Positions 1 to 9,079 of a DNA stretch of 64,000 bases are shown one piece after another (within the stretch, counting starts at the first letter, position 1; each line of letters opens with the position of its first letter). The stretch is from assembly GCA_022649305.1 (NCBI GenBank), contig JALCNW010000008.1:28611-92610 (forward strand), written 5' to 3'. A program made the position numbers and the translations under genes. This DNA is from Enterobacter sp. GTDB lineage: Bacteria; Pseudomonadota; Gammaproteobacteria; Enterobacterales; Enterobacteriaceae. The notes under the pieces are model-generated. The model saw nothing but the letters and a program-made list of their open reading frames with translations, had not been told where the DNA came from and did no database searches.

Positions 1-684
1 CAATGAGCGCCTGCTTTAACAAGGCGTTTTTCTCGCCGGTTTCGGTCAACGCGCAATCTGCCAGCACGCCGGCAAACTGCACAAAATCAGGGATCTCATC
101 GAAACGGTTCAACACCAGAACCAGGGTATAACCTTGCTGATTCAAATCGGCTAATAGTAACGCCAGCTGCGCGCGGGACTGGACGTCAAGCCCGTCGAAC
201 GGCTCATCCAGAATCAACAGTTCTGGCTCGGTCATCAGAGCCTGACACAATAACGTTTTGCGGGTTTCACCGGTTGAAAGATATTTGAAACGACGATCCA
301 ACAGGCCTGCAATGCCAAACTGTTCGGCCAGGTGTTGGCAGCGGATGGGATCTTTTCTCTCGTCCTGGATGATTTCAGCCGTGGTGCGGCCTGTGTCTTC
401 TTCACCCGGGCTGAGTAGGTCGGTGTTATTACGTTGCCACTCGTCGCTGACCAGCTTTTGCAGTTGTTCGAAGGAGAGCCGAGTCAGGCGTGAAAAGCTG
501 CACTGGCGTTCGCCCTTAAGCTGGGTGAGTTCACCCGCCAGCGCGCGGGCGAGGGCAGACTTGCCGCTCCCGTTAGTGCCGACAAAAGCCCAGCTTTCGC
601 CAGCGCGTAAGGTTAAATCCGCAAGATCTAATGTGCGTGTGTCGCTAAGACGAAACGTGCCTTGCGAAATATGCAATGATGACA
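1..684 (-). CDS. modF: ModF, ABC-type ATPase of the mod region (N-terminal part, runs off the window)
   Basis: The frame is open from an ATG at 682-684 to the window edge and gives the first 228 residues. The start reads MSSLHISQGTFRLSDTRTLD, followed by a Walker A of the form GTNGSGK, the usual opening of ModF, a cytoplasmic protein with two ATP-binding cassettes and no membrane partner of its own. The first cassette continues with a Walker B region (LLILDEPFDG) near the window edge. It reads away from modE and is divergent from acrZ-modABC, the standard enterobacterial layout. Its role in molybdate handling is inferred from position in the literature. Only the first cassette is visible. Confidence 0.9.
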
Positions 685-752
685 TGTGTTATCCCGTTTT
701 TTGCAGCAATATGTCTCAGGGATACCGACTGTCGCCATATTTGTCAATGCGC

Positions 753-1541
753 TTAGCATAACGTGGCGATAATCACCCGGTCGGCATTAAAATATGCCGT
801 CACGTCCGCGCCTTCTTCTAAATCCGTTGCGCTCACCGTCGGCACAGTGGCACATAGCGTTTGACCATCCGGCAAGGCCATCAGCACTTCACATTGCTCG
901 TCGCCACGCTCAATGTGGCTGATTTTTACGCGCAGTTGATTATCGGCAGCTCTTGCCTGTTCAGCATCACACGTGATATTCACCCACGGCGCTTTGAGCA
1001 ACACCAGCACCTCTTTGCCTTCATCCAGCCCGAGTCGCTCGCCGCTTTGCGCGGTAATCGCCACCTTCAGACGCGTGGTTCCATCGGCCAGAATAATATC
1101 GACATGCTGCTGAACCTGAGAGTTATCGCGAGCGGTAACGGTTCCGAACCATTGGTTGCGCGCGCTGGTTTGTAATGAGAAGCGGGAAATGGCAGCCAGC
1201 AGGCTGTCGAGGGGGAGGGCATCGTCATCGCTTAACACGTCAAAGGCTTTCTGCTGAATCTGTGCCAGCAGGTCGTAAAGCTGGATCAGACGCAAACCGT
1301 AGCGGGTTAATACTGCGCCGCCGCCACCCTTGCCACCCGTTGCTCTGTCGACCAGCGTCTGTTCGCTGAGGGTGTTCATGTCATTGATGGCATCCCATGC
1401 ACTTTTATAGCTGATACCGGCGTTCTTAGCTCCCTGGCTAATTGAACCCGTCTGTTCTATTTGTTTAAGCAGGGCGATGCGTCGCGGATCGGCGAAAAGC
1501 TTCTGCTGAAGTCGAAGGGTAAGGAGAATTTCGGCCTGCAT
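753..1541 (-). CDS. modE: ModE, molybdate-responsive transcriptional regulator
   Basis: ModE represses modABC when molybdate is bound and activates some molybdoenzyme genes, moa among them in E. coli. The product is 262 residues, the E. coli length, if translation starts at the ATG at 1539-1541 ([21 protein letters not shown]); the open frame extends 28 codons further upstream but those residues are not ModE-like. Residues 1-120 form the LysR-like winged helix-turn-helix ([18 protein letters not shown]), and a glycine-rich [13 protein letters not shown] stretch follows. Two tandem MopI-type molybdate-binding domains occupy about 125-262, including [11 protein letters not shown] ModE operator lies upstream of modA at 1953-1976. 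ModE is divergent from acrZ. Confidence 0.96.
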   Translation of the reverse strand: MQAEILLTLRLQQKLFADPRRIALLKQIEQTGSISQGAKNAGISYKSAWDAINDMNTLSEQTLVDRATGGKGGGGAVLTRYGLRLIQLYDLLAQIQQKAFDVLSDDDALPLDSLLAAISRFSLQTSARNQWFGTVTARDNSQVQQHVDIILADGTTRLKVAITAQSGERLGLDEGKEVLVLLKAPWVNITCDAEQARAADNQLRVKISHIERGDEQCEVLMALPDGQTLCATVPTVSATDLEEGADVTAYFNADRVIIATLC

Positions 1542-1668
1542 AACAAAGTCCTGGCAAAAAGTGTATTGTGGACCAAATGCCCTGGTGCGCAAAGGGTACC
1601 GCACAAAAGGGGATGTATTTCTCATCTTTCAGAGTAGAATACGCTATTCACAATGTCTGGAGAAAACC

Positions 1669-1818
1669 ATGTTAGAGTTGTTGAAGAGTCTGGTATTCGC
1701 CGTGATCATGGTACCCGTAGTGATGGCCATCATCCTCGGCGCCATCTACGGCTTAGGTGAGTTGTTCAACCTGTTTTCGAACATCGGTCACAAAGACCAG
1801 CCTAAAAAGCAGCATTGA
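1669..1818 (+). CDS. acrZ: AcrZ, small membrane subunit of the AcrAB-TolC efflux pump
   Basis: A 49-residue single-pass inner-membrane protein ([20 protein letters not shown]) that binds AcrB and alters its drug range. A GGAG ribosome site at 1659-1662 fixes the start at 1669; the open frame begins further upstream but without a good site. The hydrophobic helix covers about residues 6-30, and the tail is short and polar ([12 protein letters not shown]). It lies between modE and modA, as in E. coli, and ends in its own strong terminator at 1827-1854, so it is separate from modABC. Confidence 0.95.
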   Translation: MLELLKSLVFAVIMVPVVMAIILGAIYGLGELFNLFSNIGHKDQPKKQH

Positions 1819-1826
1819 TTTCCTTC

Positions 1827-1854
1827 AAAACGCCCGGTCAGTCCGGGCGTTTTG
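1827..1854 (+). terminator. Rho-independent terminator of acrZ
   Basis: An inverted repeat AAAACGCCCGG / CCGGGCGTTTT with a 5-base loop ends in a T-run, nine bases after the acrZ stop codon. Confidence 0.9.
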
Positions 1855-1952
1855 CCCTTAAGTTTTTCCCACTCCCGCCGATATTTATTCTATAGCCATT
1901 TCGTTTACTCATTAATCGGTACGATTTAACGCTAGGTTATCCCTACCGTTGT

Positions 1953-1976
1953 CGTTATATTTGTTTGTATATAACG
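1953..1976. promoter_or_regulatory. ModE operator of modABC
   Basis: A perfect inverted repeat CGTTATAT / ATATAACG with an 8-base spacer lies 19 bases before the modA start. This matches the known ModE box architecture (two TATAT-containing halves in inverted orientation) and its known position over the mod promoter. It implies repression of modABC by ModE-molybdate. Confidence 0.88.
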
Positions 1977-1995
1977 ACACTCACAGGAGTTAAAA

Positions 1996-2769
1996 ATGGC
2001 ACGTAAATGGTTACGCCTTTTCGCCGGGGCAACACTGACGCTTTCGCTCACCGGACATGCGTTCGCAGACGAAGCAAAAATCACGGTCTTTGCGGCAGCG
2101 TCGCTGACCAACGCCATGCAGGACATTGCGGCGCAATACAAAAAAGAGAAAAATGTCGATGTCGTCTCTTCGTTTGCGTCCTCGTCGACTCTGGCCCGCC
2201 AGATTGAAGCGGGCGCGCCTGCCGATCTGTTTATTTCTGCCGATCAGAAATGGATGGATTATGCCGTAGAGAAAAAATCTATCGATACGGCAACGCGTGA
2301 AACGCTGCTCGGCAATAGCCTGGTCGTTGTGGCACCTAAAGCCAGTGCGCAGGGCGAGTTCACCATCAATAAAGAGACTAACTGGACCCGCCTGCTGAAG
2401 GAGGGTCGTCTGGCGGTGGGCGATCCGGATCACGTGCCAGCAGGGATTTACGCAAAAGAAGCACTGCAAAAACTGGGGGCGTGGGATACGCTGTCACCGA
2501 AACTGGCTCCTGCCGAAGACGTGCGCGGTGCGCTGGCGCTGGTAGAACGTAATGAAGCTCCACTGGGTATCGTTTACGGCTCTGACGCCGTTGCCGGTAA
2601 AGGGGTGAAAGTTGTTGGCACCTTCCCGGAAGACTCTCACAAGAAAGTCGAATACCCGATTGCCATCATCGATGGACATAAAAATGCAACGGTCAGCGCC
2701 TTCTATGACTACCTGAAGGGGCCGCAAGCGTCTGCAATCTTTAAACGTTATGGATTTACGACTCACTAA
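1996..2769 (+). CDS. modA: ModA, periplasmic molybdate-binding protein
   Basis: ModA captures molybdate or tungstate in the periplasm and delivers it to ModBC. The 257-residue product starts after an AGGAG site. It has a Sec signal peptide (MARKWLRLFAGATLTLSLTG, cleaved after HAFA), then the typical first strand ITVFAAASLTNAM whose Ser/Thr residues bind the oxyanion. Other family markers are SFASSSTLARQIEAGAPADL and the later GALALVERNEAPLGIVYGSD. Length equals that of E. coli. The stop codon overlaps the modB start by one base, so modABC is translated as a tight operon under the ModE operator. Confidence 0.97.
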   Translation: MARKWLRLFAGATLTLSLTGHAFADEAKITVFAAASLTNAMQDIAAQYKKEKNVDVVSSFASSSTLARQIEAGAPADLFISADQKWMDYAVEKKSIDTATRETLLGNSLVVVAPKASAQGEFTINKETNWTRLLKEGRLAVGDPDHVPAGIYAKEALQKLGAWDTLSPKLAPAEDVRGALALVERNEAPLGIVYGSDAVAGKGVKVVGTFPEDSHKKVEYPIAIIDGHKNATVSAFYDYLKGPQASAIFKRYGFTTH

Positions 2770-3458
2770 TGATATTGACGGATCCTGAATGGCAGGCGGT
2801 GCTGCTGAGCCTAAAAGTCTCATCCCTGGCGGTTGTCTTTAGTTTGCCCTTTGGGATTTTCTTCGCCTGGCTGCTGGTTCGCTGCCAGTTTCCAGGCAAA
2901 GCCCTACTCGACAGTGTGCTGCATCTTCCCCTCGTGTTGCCGCCTGTAGTGGTCGGTTATCTGTTGCTGATTGCTATGGGGCGACGCGGTTTTATCGGCC
3001 AATGGTTATATGACTGGTTTGGTCTGACGTTTGCATTTAGCTGGCGCGGTGCGGTACTGGCTGCGGCGGTGATGTCGTTCCCGCTGATGGTGCGGGCCAT
3101 TCGCCTTGCGCTGGAAGGGGTGGATATCAAACTGGAGCAGGCCGCGCGCACCCTGGGTGCCGGACGCTGGCGCGTGTTCTTAACCATCACCTTGCCGTTG
3201 ACGTTACCGGGGATTATCGTCGGTACGGTGCTGGCTTTTGCCCGTTCGCTTGGCGAATTTGGTGCAACCATTACCTTCGTGTCTAACATCCCTGGCGAAA
3301 CCCGCACCATCCCGTCAGCAATGTATACCCTGATTCAAACGCCGGGCGGTGAAAGTGCTGCTGCGCGGCTGTGTATTCTCTCTATCGTCCTGGCGCTGGT
3401 ATCGCTGCTGATTTCTGAATGGCTGGCGCGACTGAGCCGTGAGCGGATGGGGAAATAA
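2769..3458 (+). CDS. modB: ModB, molybdate ABC transporter permease
   Basis: Inner-membrane permease of 229 residues with about five or six hydrophobic segments. The EAA loop that contacts ModC is visible as [21 protein letters not shown] at about residues 125-145. Its start overlaps the modA stop by one base, and modC begins two bases after its end. Length equals that of the E. coli protein. Confidence 0.96.
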   Translation: MILTDPEWQAVLLSLKVSSLAVVFSLPFGIFFAWLLVRCQFPGKALLDSVLHLPLVLPPVVVGYLLLIAMGRRGFIGQWLYDWFGLTFAFSWRGAVLAAAVMSFPLMVRAIRLALEGVDIKLEQAARTLGAGRWRVFLTITLPLTLPGIIVGTVLAFARSLGEFGATITFVSNIPGETRTIPSAMYTLIQTPGGESAAARLCILSIVLALVSLLISEWLARLSRERMGK

Positions 3459-3460
3459 TC

Positions 3461-4519
3461 ATGCTGGAACTTAACTTCACCCAGACGCTGGGAAGCCACT
3501 GCCTGACGCTAAACGAAACACTCCCCGCGAGCGGCATCACCGCAGTTTTTGGCGTATCAGGTGCTGGTAAAACCTCGTTGATCAATGCCATTAGCGGCTT
3601 GACGCGTCCGCAAACGGGCCGGATTGTGCTTAACGATCGTGTACTTAGCGACGTCGAAAAAAAGATTCATCTGGCCCCTGAAAAGCGTCGAATTGGCTAT
3701 GTGTTCCAGGATGCTCGACTCTTTCCGCATTACAAGGTGCGCGGCAATCTGCGCTACGGCATGGCGAAAAGCATGGCCGGACAGTTTGATAAGCTGGTGG
3801 CGTTGCTGGGCATTGAAGATCTTCTGGAACGCCTGCCGTCGTCGCTCTCAGGCGGTGAAAAACAGCGCGTGGCGATGGGTCGTGCCCTGTTAACCGCGCC
3901 CGAACTGCTATTGCTGGATGAACCGCTGGCCTCGCTTGATATTCCCCGCAAGCGTGAGCTACTGCCATACCTCCAGCGTCTGGCCCGCGAAATCAATATT
4001 CCGATGCTCTACGTCAGCCATTCCCTGGATGAGATTTTGCATCTGGCGGACAAAGTGCTGGTGCTTGAAAACGGCAGCGTCAAAGCCTTTGGCAATCTGG
4101 AGGAGGTCTGGGGCAGCAGCGTGATGCACCCGTGGTTGCCGAAAGAGCAGCAGAGCAGCATCCTGAAAGTGAGCGTGCTGGAACATCATCCGCACTATGC
4201 GATGACCGCGCTGGCGCTGGGCGATCAGCATCTGTGGGTGAATAAGATCGACAAGCCGCTGCAATCCGCGCTGCGTATCCGTATTCAGGCATCGGACGTG
4301 TCGCTGGTGCTACAGCCGCCGCTGCAAACCAGTATTCGTAATATTCTGCGTGCCAAAGTTGCGCAGTGTCTTGATGACAATGGGCAGGTAGAGGTGCAGC
4401 TCGAAGTGGGCAGTAAAACGCTTTGGGCGCGTATCAGCCCGTGGGCCAGAGATGAGTTAGGTATCAAACCTGGCCTGTGGCTTTACGCGCAGATCAAGAG
4501 CGTTTCTATCACGACCTGA
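3461..4519 (+). CDS. modC: ModC, molybdate ABC transporter ATPase
   Basis: Cytoplasmic ATPase of 352 residues that powers ModB. Walker A GVSGAGKT is at residues 31-38, the Q-loop in [12 protein letters not shown], the ABC signature LSGGEKQR at about 127 and Walker [13 protein letters not shown] at about 149. The C-terminal 90 residues form the MopI-type molybdate-binding domain that allows feedback inhibition. Last gene of modABC. It converges on the ybhA remnant on the other strand with almost no gap (4519/4520). Confidence 0.97.
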   Translation: MLELNFTQTLGSHCLTLNETLPASGITAVFGVSGAGKTSLINAISGLTRPQTGRIVLNDRVLSDVEKKIHLAPEKRRIGYVFQDARLFPHYKVRGNLRYGMAKSMAGQFDKLVALLGIEDLLERLPSSLSGGEKQRVAMGRALLTAPELLLLDEPLASLDIPRKRELLPYLQRLAREINIPMLYVSHSLDEILHLADKVLVLENGSVKAFGNLEEVWGSSVMHPWLPKEQQSSILKVSVLEHHPHYAMTALALGDQHLWVNKIDKPLQSALRIRIQASDVSLVLQPPLQTSIRNILRAKVAQCLDDNGQVEVQLEVGSKTLWARISPWARDELGIKPGLWLYAQIKSVSITT

Positions 4520-5132
4520 TTACAGCAGGTGGGTGTAAATATACTGCGCGATGCTGTCGGTGGTGTTGTCGCCGATGACGATGTTGGCCCGTGCTTTGAC
4601 CGCATCGTCGGCATTGCCCATTGCCACGCCCGTTCCCGCCGCTTCCAGCATGCTGATGTCGTTGTAATTATCGCCAAAGGCAATGACATCCTGCATGGAC
4701 CCGCCCTGCGACTCGATAAACTGCGTCAGGCGCTTTCCTTTACTGTTGCCTTTGCGGGCAATATCGACCTGATCGTGCCACGACCATTCGCATTCCAGAC
4801 CCAGCGTTTGCTCGACGTGTTTGGCAAATTCGTTCAACTTGGCGGTGTCCTCATCCGTCAGCGCAAACTTCCAGATAGCGTTGACCTCTTCAGCCGCCTG
4901 GCGCAAAGAGGGGACCTGAGTAAAGACAGGGCGCTGAGCTTCTGGCAACGTCAGTGCCCAGTTGCTGGTGCGGATCACATGCCCGGTAGGGCGTTCGTAA
5001 AGCATCGCATCGTCGACGTACATCAAGCCGTGAACGTCATGCTCATTGAGCAAATCAATCAATTGTAGAGCTTGAGGTACCGGCAGGGGATCGGACTCGA
5101 TCACTCTTTTTGCCTGATAATCATACAGGTGT
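4520..5132 (-). pseudogene. ybhA: ybhA 3' fragment (host copy, cut by the island)
   Basis: This is the C-terminal three quarters of the host HAD-family sugar/pyridoxal phosphatase YbhA. It runs in frame from the left island junction: the reading LYDYQAKRVIESDP continues through the fragment to the stop at 4520. It keeps the HAD motifs SKGKRL and AFGDNYNDISMLEAAG but lacks motif I (DLDGT), which lies in the other fragment at 16271-16492. A GTG at 5102-5104 could start a 194-residue product but it would lack the nucleophile Asp and so be inactive. Codon use and GC content are host-like. The function is probably provided by the island copy at 15329-16156. Confidence 0.93.
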
Positions 5133-5150
5133 GTTATGCTTATACAAACA
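5115..5150. other. attL, left island junction
   Basis: Host ybhA sequence (GATAATCATACAG, antisense to codons for Leu-Tyr-Asp-Tyr) passes into island DNA around GTGTGTTATGC. The frame-preserving crossover is at GT 5133-5134. No long direct repeat is shared with the right junction, as expected for a large serine recombinase, which needs only a 2-bp core. Confidence 0.7.
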
Positions 5151-5169
5151 AAATTGAAAGGCTTGAAAG

Positions 5170-6993
5170 ATGAAAAAAGTATTTTTATATCATCGTGTTA
5201 GTTCTGATCAACAATGGAAAGATAGTGGTTCGGGTATGTCCCGCCAGGCAGAACTATTAGAGGATTATTTAGAACGTACCGGTATTTGTGCACAAATGGA
5301 TGATCCAAACCCTGTAGTACTTAATGACAAAGGTGTTTCGGCCTTCAAGGGGTTGAACTTCTCTGAAGGCCAGTTAGGGGGGTGGATGGAAGAAGTACGT
5401 GAAAATAAGTGGGATGGTTCTATATTGGTTGTCGAGAGTACAGATCGTTTTAGTCGCCTCAATCCGTTTGATGTAATGGGCTATATCAATACACTAATGG
5501 AACACAATGTATCTATTCACGATGTAATGGCTAACATAGTAATCAATCGTCGAAACTCTAAAGATCTACCTTTTGTGATGATGAATGCACAAAGGGCATA
5601 TGATGAATCAAAATATAAAAGTGAACGTATACGTAAAGGGTGGGAGAAAAAACGCGAACAGGCTTTTTCTGAAGGTACAATAGTTACAAATAAACGTCCT
5701 CAGTGGATCGATGTAGAAGATGAAAGGTATGTACTAAATTACAAAGCAGCAGTAGTAAAAGAAATATTCGAGCTTTATAAAACTGGTTTAGGTTGTCCGA
5801 CTATTGCTAAAAAACTTCAGAATAAAGAAGGTGCACAGTATAGATTTAATCGAGCTTGGACAGGTGAACTTGTACATAAGATACTTACAAATCGTCGCGT
5901 AACTGGAAAAATATTTATTTCTGAATTAATCCGTAATGATGATGATTTTAAAAATCCAGTAACACAGAAAAAGTACAGTAAAGATGTTTATCCAATAGTA
6001 ATTGATGAAGAGGAATTTGAATTAGTACAAGAATTACTAAAATCTCGTCGCCATAATTCTGGTCGCATTACAGTTAAGAAAACAGATAACGAAGAAATAT
6101 TAATTAAAAGTAATCTCTTTAGCGGTATTGCCCGTTGTATGGATTGTGGCGGGGCAATGTACCATAACTCAGTACGTGCTAAACGGACTCCCAAAAAAGG
6201 CGATCCAAAAGTTGAAGAGTATAGGTATATTCGTTGCCTCGCTGAAAGGGATGGGCTTTGTAACAATAAATCTATGACCTATGAAACCGTAGAACGTTTT
6301 GTAGTGGAACATTTAATAGGCATGGATATTAGTACTGTGATGAAGGAGCAAGCATTCAATCCTGAAATAGAAGTGATACGTATTCAGATTGATCAAGTTA
6401 AGGAGCAGGTTACTAACTATGAAAATGGTATTGAACGGCGTAAAAGTGCTGGTAAGAATCCTTCATTTGAAATGAGGGAAGAATTAGATGATGCAAGATT
6501 AAAATTAGAAGAACTATTAGCACGACAAGCCTCTTTAACTCCAGTACAAGTAAACGTACCAGTACTAAAGAATGTAAATGTAAGTGAATTGTTTGATGTG
6601 AATAACGTCGATATACGTACACGATATGAAAATGAACTTAATAAAGTTGTTTCGAATATTCTTTTAAAACGCATGGGTAACTCATGCATTATTGAGATTA
6701 CCTATAAACAGAATCAACTAAAAAAGCATGTGCTTTTCGTAGAACATAAGAAGAAAGAACAGACATTAATTAGCGATGTGATTGTTGAGAACATGGATGA
6801 TTCAATGTTCTATTCTACTCCATCATTCTGGATTAGAGTCAAAGATGGTGAAATCCGTTTTCAACAGACTAAAGATAATCTTTCAATGATTGAGTATAGT
6901 CTACTGTTAATCTATACAGAAAATTTAGATGATGCTGATATGGTGACTAAATGGATGCGTCATAATCACAATTTCCTCTTTGCAAATAATTAA
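5170..6993 (+). CDS. Large serine recombinase (island integrase)
   Basis: A 607-residue site-specific recombinase that should integrate and excise the island through ybhA. The N-terminal catalytic domain opens with YHRVSSDQQ; Ser11 is the expected nucleophile, and STDRFSR at about 95-101 carries the conserved arginines. The middle is the 'recombinase' domain (KEIFELYKTGLGCPTIAKKL; WTGELVHKILTNRRVTGK). A zinc ribbon follows (CMDCGG from residue 323, then C-x7-C near 355-363) and a coiled coil at about 395-455, the usual partner-contact motif. RBS GAAAG precedes the ATG. It reads inward from attL. GTA valine codons and GTAC tetramers are unusually common. Directionality probably needs a separate factor, which I could not identify. 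Confidence 0.95.
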   Translation: MKKVFLYHRVSSDQQWKDSGSGMSRQAELLEDYLERTGICAQMDDPNPVVLNDKGVSAFKGLNFSEGQLGGWMEEVRENKWDGSILVVESTDRFSRLNPFDVMGYINTLMEHNVSIHDVMANIVINRRNSKDLPFVMMNAQRAYDESKYKSERIRKGWEKKREQAFSEGTIVTNKRPQWIDVEDERYVLNYKAAVVKEIFELYKTGLGCPTIAKKLQNKEGAQYRFNRAWTGELVHKILTNRRVTGKIFISELIRNDDDFKNPVTQKKYSKDVYPIVIDEEEFELVQELLKSRRHNSGRITVKKTDNEEILIKSNLFSGIARCMDCGGAMYHNSVRAKRTPKKGDPKVEEYRYIRCLAERDGLCNNKSMTYETVERFVVEHLIGMDISTVMKEQAFNPEIEVIRIQIDQVKEQVTNYENGIERRKSAGKNPSFEMREELDDARLKLEELLARQASLTPVQVNVPVLKNVNVSELFDVNNVDIRTRYENELNKVVSNILLKRMGNSCIIEITYKQNQLKKHVLFVEHKKKEQTLISDVIVENMDDSMFYSTPSFWIRVKDGEIRFQQTKDNLSMIEYSLLLIYTENLDDADMVTKWMRHNHNFLFANN

Positions 6994-7008
6994 GCCCCGA
7001 AAGGGGCT
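6993..7008 (+). terminator. Likely terminator of the recombinase gene
   Basis: A short stem AGCCCC / GGGGCT with a 4-base loop begins at the stop codon. The T-run is weak (ATTTC), so efficiency is uncertain. Similar AGCCC stems recur at 7413 and 13329 in the island. Confidence 0.55.
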
Positions 7009-7070
7009 ATTTCATGACTGTTTTTCACTCTCAGTACTAAATACTCTAAATAATGTATTTGAGAGGATTT

Positions 7071-7253
7071 ATGAATTTATTAGTTGAAATTATTTTAGAA
7101 GTACTCGCATTCGTTTTTTGCGTTTGTGTACTATTACCATTCTACCTGGTTTGTTTAATCATCTACATGATCTTAGGTGTGCTAACACTGCCTTTGAAAG
7201 TACCATGTATAAATAAAGTAGTAAGAAATTATCTTGAACGCAAAAAAAGATAA
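7071..7253 (+). CDS. Small membrane protein, unknown
   Basis: A 60-residue protein (MNLLVEIILEVLAFVFCVCV...) with a long hydrophobic stretch that could form two short transmembrane helices, then a basic tail (LERKKR). A strong GAGAGG site four bases before 7071 favours this start over the upstream in-frame ATG at 7053. No family is recognised. It stands alone between two terminator-like hairpins. Its charge pattern (hydrophobic N-terminus, cationic C-terminus) would also suit a small toxic peptide, but that is only a guess. Confidence 0.55.
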   Translation: MNLLVEIILEVLAFVFCVCVLLPFYLVCLIIYMILGVLTLPLKVPCINKVVRNYLERKKR

Positions 7254-7412
7254 AAAATGTGTTTATATTGCCCTGATATTCTCACGAAATGATAAATACT
7301 TATGTAAGAAAAACATGAAACGATTGGGAATAATATCCTATATTAGTATTAGGCATATTAAATCTTGTTATTGGTGATGTGCTATTTCTCCTCCATATGT
7401 GTAATTAAAGAT

Positions 7413-7439
7413 AGCCCCTTAAAACGGGCTGCTTTTTTT
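7413..7439 (+). terminator. Rho-independent terminator
   Basis: AGCCC / GGGCT stem with an 8-base loop followed by GCTTTTTTT. It ends the transcript carrying the small membrane protein; the 160 bases between hold no convincing gene. Confidence 0.75.
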
Positions 7440-7482
7440 ACGCTGGAAAAGTTAAAAAATGATGCCATAAAAGGACTATAAA

Positions 7483-7638
7483 ATGAAGAAAGATAATAAA
7501 GATTATCGTTATACAGTACGTCTAACGGAAACACAAAATGCCGCAGTTCAAAAGTTAATAGATGAAGGTAAAGTTAAAACACCTGCCGCCGCATTACAGT
7601 ACATAACCAATATGTTCATCATGTTGGGACAGAAATAA
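7483..7638 (+). CDS. Ribbon-helix-helix-like small protein
   Basis: A 51-residue protein. An AAGGA site lies seven bases before the ATG at 7483. The pattern is a short strand YRYTVRLT, then a helix ETQNAAVQKLIDEGKV, a turn, and a second helix TPAAALQYITNMFIML. That is the order and size of a MetJ/Arc (RHH) DNA-binding unit, which acts as a dimer. It could be an autoregulator, an excision factor or a relaxosome-type accessory protein; nothing in the sequence decides between these. It is followed by the AP2-type pseudogene 116 bases downstream. Confidence 0.6.
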   Translation: MKKDNKDYRYTVRLTETQNAAVQKLIDEGKVKTPAAALQYITNMFIMLGQK

Positions 7639-7754
7639 AATACTACAGATTCAGTACTTACTAATCAAATAAAAGGGGTTAATGCTATACGCCTGATTAA
7701 GTTGTAGCAAATGGTGAAACAGGAAGTTTCACTACAAAAGAAAGGATTCTTAAA

Positions 7755-8280
7755 ATGGAAAGAGTTAATAATTTAAAAAATGTACGTAAACATAATGACT
7801 ACCCAAATCTAAAAGCAGGTCGTAAGGCATTCAATAACATGTTCGATAGAACATTATACAATCCTGATTATGCTGATGTTACAATTAGTGATGAATTCAG
7901 TAATCTAACATCGTTTTTAGATTGGCATGAAAAGAATTATCATGAGGTCGAGGAAAGTAAGAAATGGCAACTTGATAAAGACATTCTAACTCCTGGTTCA
8001 CGAGAGTACCTGTACGTATGTTCCCCCTGAAGTTAATCAATTATTCAAAAGTACTAAACAAGGTAAGTACATGAAAGGTGTTGAAGCATCAGGTAAGTGG
8101 TTTAGGGGGTACTGTAGTTTTGATGGCAAAAAAATCGGTTTGGGAAGTTATTCAACGGAACTTGAAGCACATGAAGTGTATTTGAAGTGGCGTAAATCGC
8201 GTTTGATTGAACTTGCAGAAAAGTACAAAGAACATGAAAAACTAAGTGCGGCACTATTAGAACACGCTAACAAAATCTAA
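7755..8280 (+). pseudogene. Frameshifted phage AP2-domain (HNH-AP2 homing endonuclease-like) protein
   Basis: Two adjoining reading frames make one protein of a familiar phage type. The first (7755-8030) has LTSFLDWHEKNYHEVEE and KWQLDKDILTPGSREY, the degenerate nuclease part. The second resumes as TCTYVPPEVNQLF near 8008 and carries the AP2-like DNA-binding domain (GKWFRGYCSFDGKKIGLGSY, then STELEAHEVYLKW). Members of the family read 'SREYSPETC' at the joint, so about 8 to 11 bases, probably coding for Ser-Pro-Glu, seem lost, shifting the frame into a TGA at 8028. RBS AAAGGA precedes the start. The C-terminal frame has its own ATG at 8071 and could still yield a free AP2 domain of 69 residues. 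Confidence 0.7.
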
Positions 8281-8286
8281 AGAAAA

Positions 8287-8318
8287 TGGCCTGTAGTGGG
8301 TGGAATTGCTACAGGCCA
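8287..8318 (+). terminator. Hairpin after the AP2 pseudogene
   Basis: A perfect 10-bp inverted repeat TGGCCTGTAG / CTACAGGCCA with a 12-base loop, flanked by A-rich sequence before and ATTATTAATT after. Position right after the stop codon at 8280 fits a terminator, although the T-run is interrupted. Confidence 0.6.
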
Positions 8319-8351
8319 ATTATTAATTACATTTATACAGGAATATTTATC

Positions 8352-8813
8352 ATGGCAAAAACCTATTCAACTTTTGATAATGGAAACATAAAAGCACTAA
8401 TAAGCCAGTACAAGCTATACAAAGATATCCCATGTGAAGATATTAAAAACAATATGAAGGATTCAGTGGCTAAACTGAATGTGAGGGATAAGATTAGTGT
8501 ATACGATGTGTTTACAGTATTAAGTAATGAAGATGAAATACGAAATGACTTACTATTCAATACTATCAATCTTATTAAAGTAAAGCAGAATAAGAAACAA
8601 GTAAAAGAACGTATGACTAGGTACTACGGGGCAGCGATAACGGATGCAGCAAAACGAATAGAGCAATATATGATAGAACACCCACACGCACTACCAGCAC
8701 CAGCATATGGGCAAAGAACGCTAACATATAAAGAGGTTGGCAATCTCTTGGAACAACAAAAACAAGGTTATTTTATTGATGACATGATCGAGTACTTAAA
8801 GAGCTTGCGTTAA
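8352..8813 (+). CDS. Unknown island protein, 153 residues
   Basis: Starts at the ATG at 8352 (MAKTYSTFDNGNIKALISQY), with ACAGGAA ten bases upstream; the open frame starts earlier within the preceding hairpin, which is not credible. It is a soluble, charged, mostly helical protein with no signal peptide or membrane segment. The middle is rich in Lys and Asn, and the end has KRIEQYMIEHPHALPAPAYG, then TYKEVGNLLEQQKQGYFIDD, which looks like a small DNA- or partner-binding helical unit. I do not recognise a family. It is the last gene before the repeat-rich non-coding segment. Confidence 0.6.
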   Translation: MAKTYSTFDNGNIKALISQYKLYKDIPCEDIKNNMKDSVAKLNVRDKISVYDVFTVLSNEDEIRNDLLFNTINLIKVKQNKKQVKERMTRYYGAAITDAAKRIEQYMIEHPHALPAPAYGQRTLTYKEVGNLLEQQKQGYFIDDMIEYLKSLR

Positions 8814-8831
8814 TTGTGCCTTATTGCGGCA

Positions 8832-8859
8832 TATTACGGCATATATCCATGCCGTAATA
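8832..8859. repeat. Inverted repeat with CGGCA motifs (iteron- or operator-like)
   Basis: TATTACGGCAT, six bases, ATGCCGTAATA: a perfect 11-bp dyad. Flanking direct copies of CGGCA at 8827, 8860 and 8901 extend the pattern. It suits a dimeric binding site for an island-encoded protein such as the RHH-like product at 7483, which is inference. Confidence 0.65.
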
Positions 8860-9029
8860 CGGCAGAAAAAACCCCTGAAACCCGCGTTCTACCATCAATA
8901 CGGCAACTAAGTATAGAGATACGAAATCCATTCCATTTCATTTCATGTATTTCTTTCTCTATCAGTATTCAATGAAACTGTGACTGCGTCACGAATACTA
9001 CTCGTCGTGAACTCCTCGTAGTATTAGTT

Positions 9030-9079
9030 AGAAACGTTCCGTTTTTCTCGCTGTACTCGAAAAGACGGAAGGCGTTTCT
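9030..9079. repeat. Long imperfect hairpin
   Basis: AGAAACG/CGTTTCT, TTCCGT/ACGGAA and TTTTC/GAAAA pair in nested order, about 18 bp in total with a two-base GG bulge on one side and a loop containing CTGTAC. No T-run follows on either strand, so it is unlikely to be a simple terminator. Confidence 0.55.

Noticed and set aside
7707..7735. Hairpin GTGAAAC/GTTTCAC before the AP2 pseudogene as a terminator
   Set aside because: No T-run follows and it lies immediately before the ribosome site; it may be an RNA structure but there is no further support.
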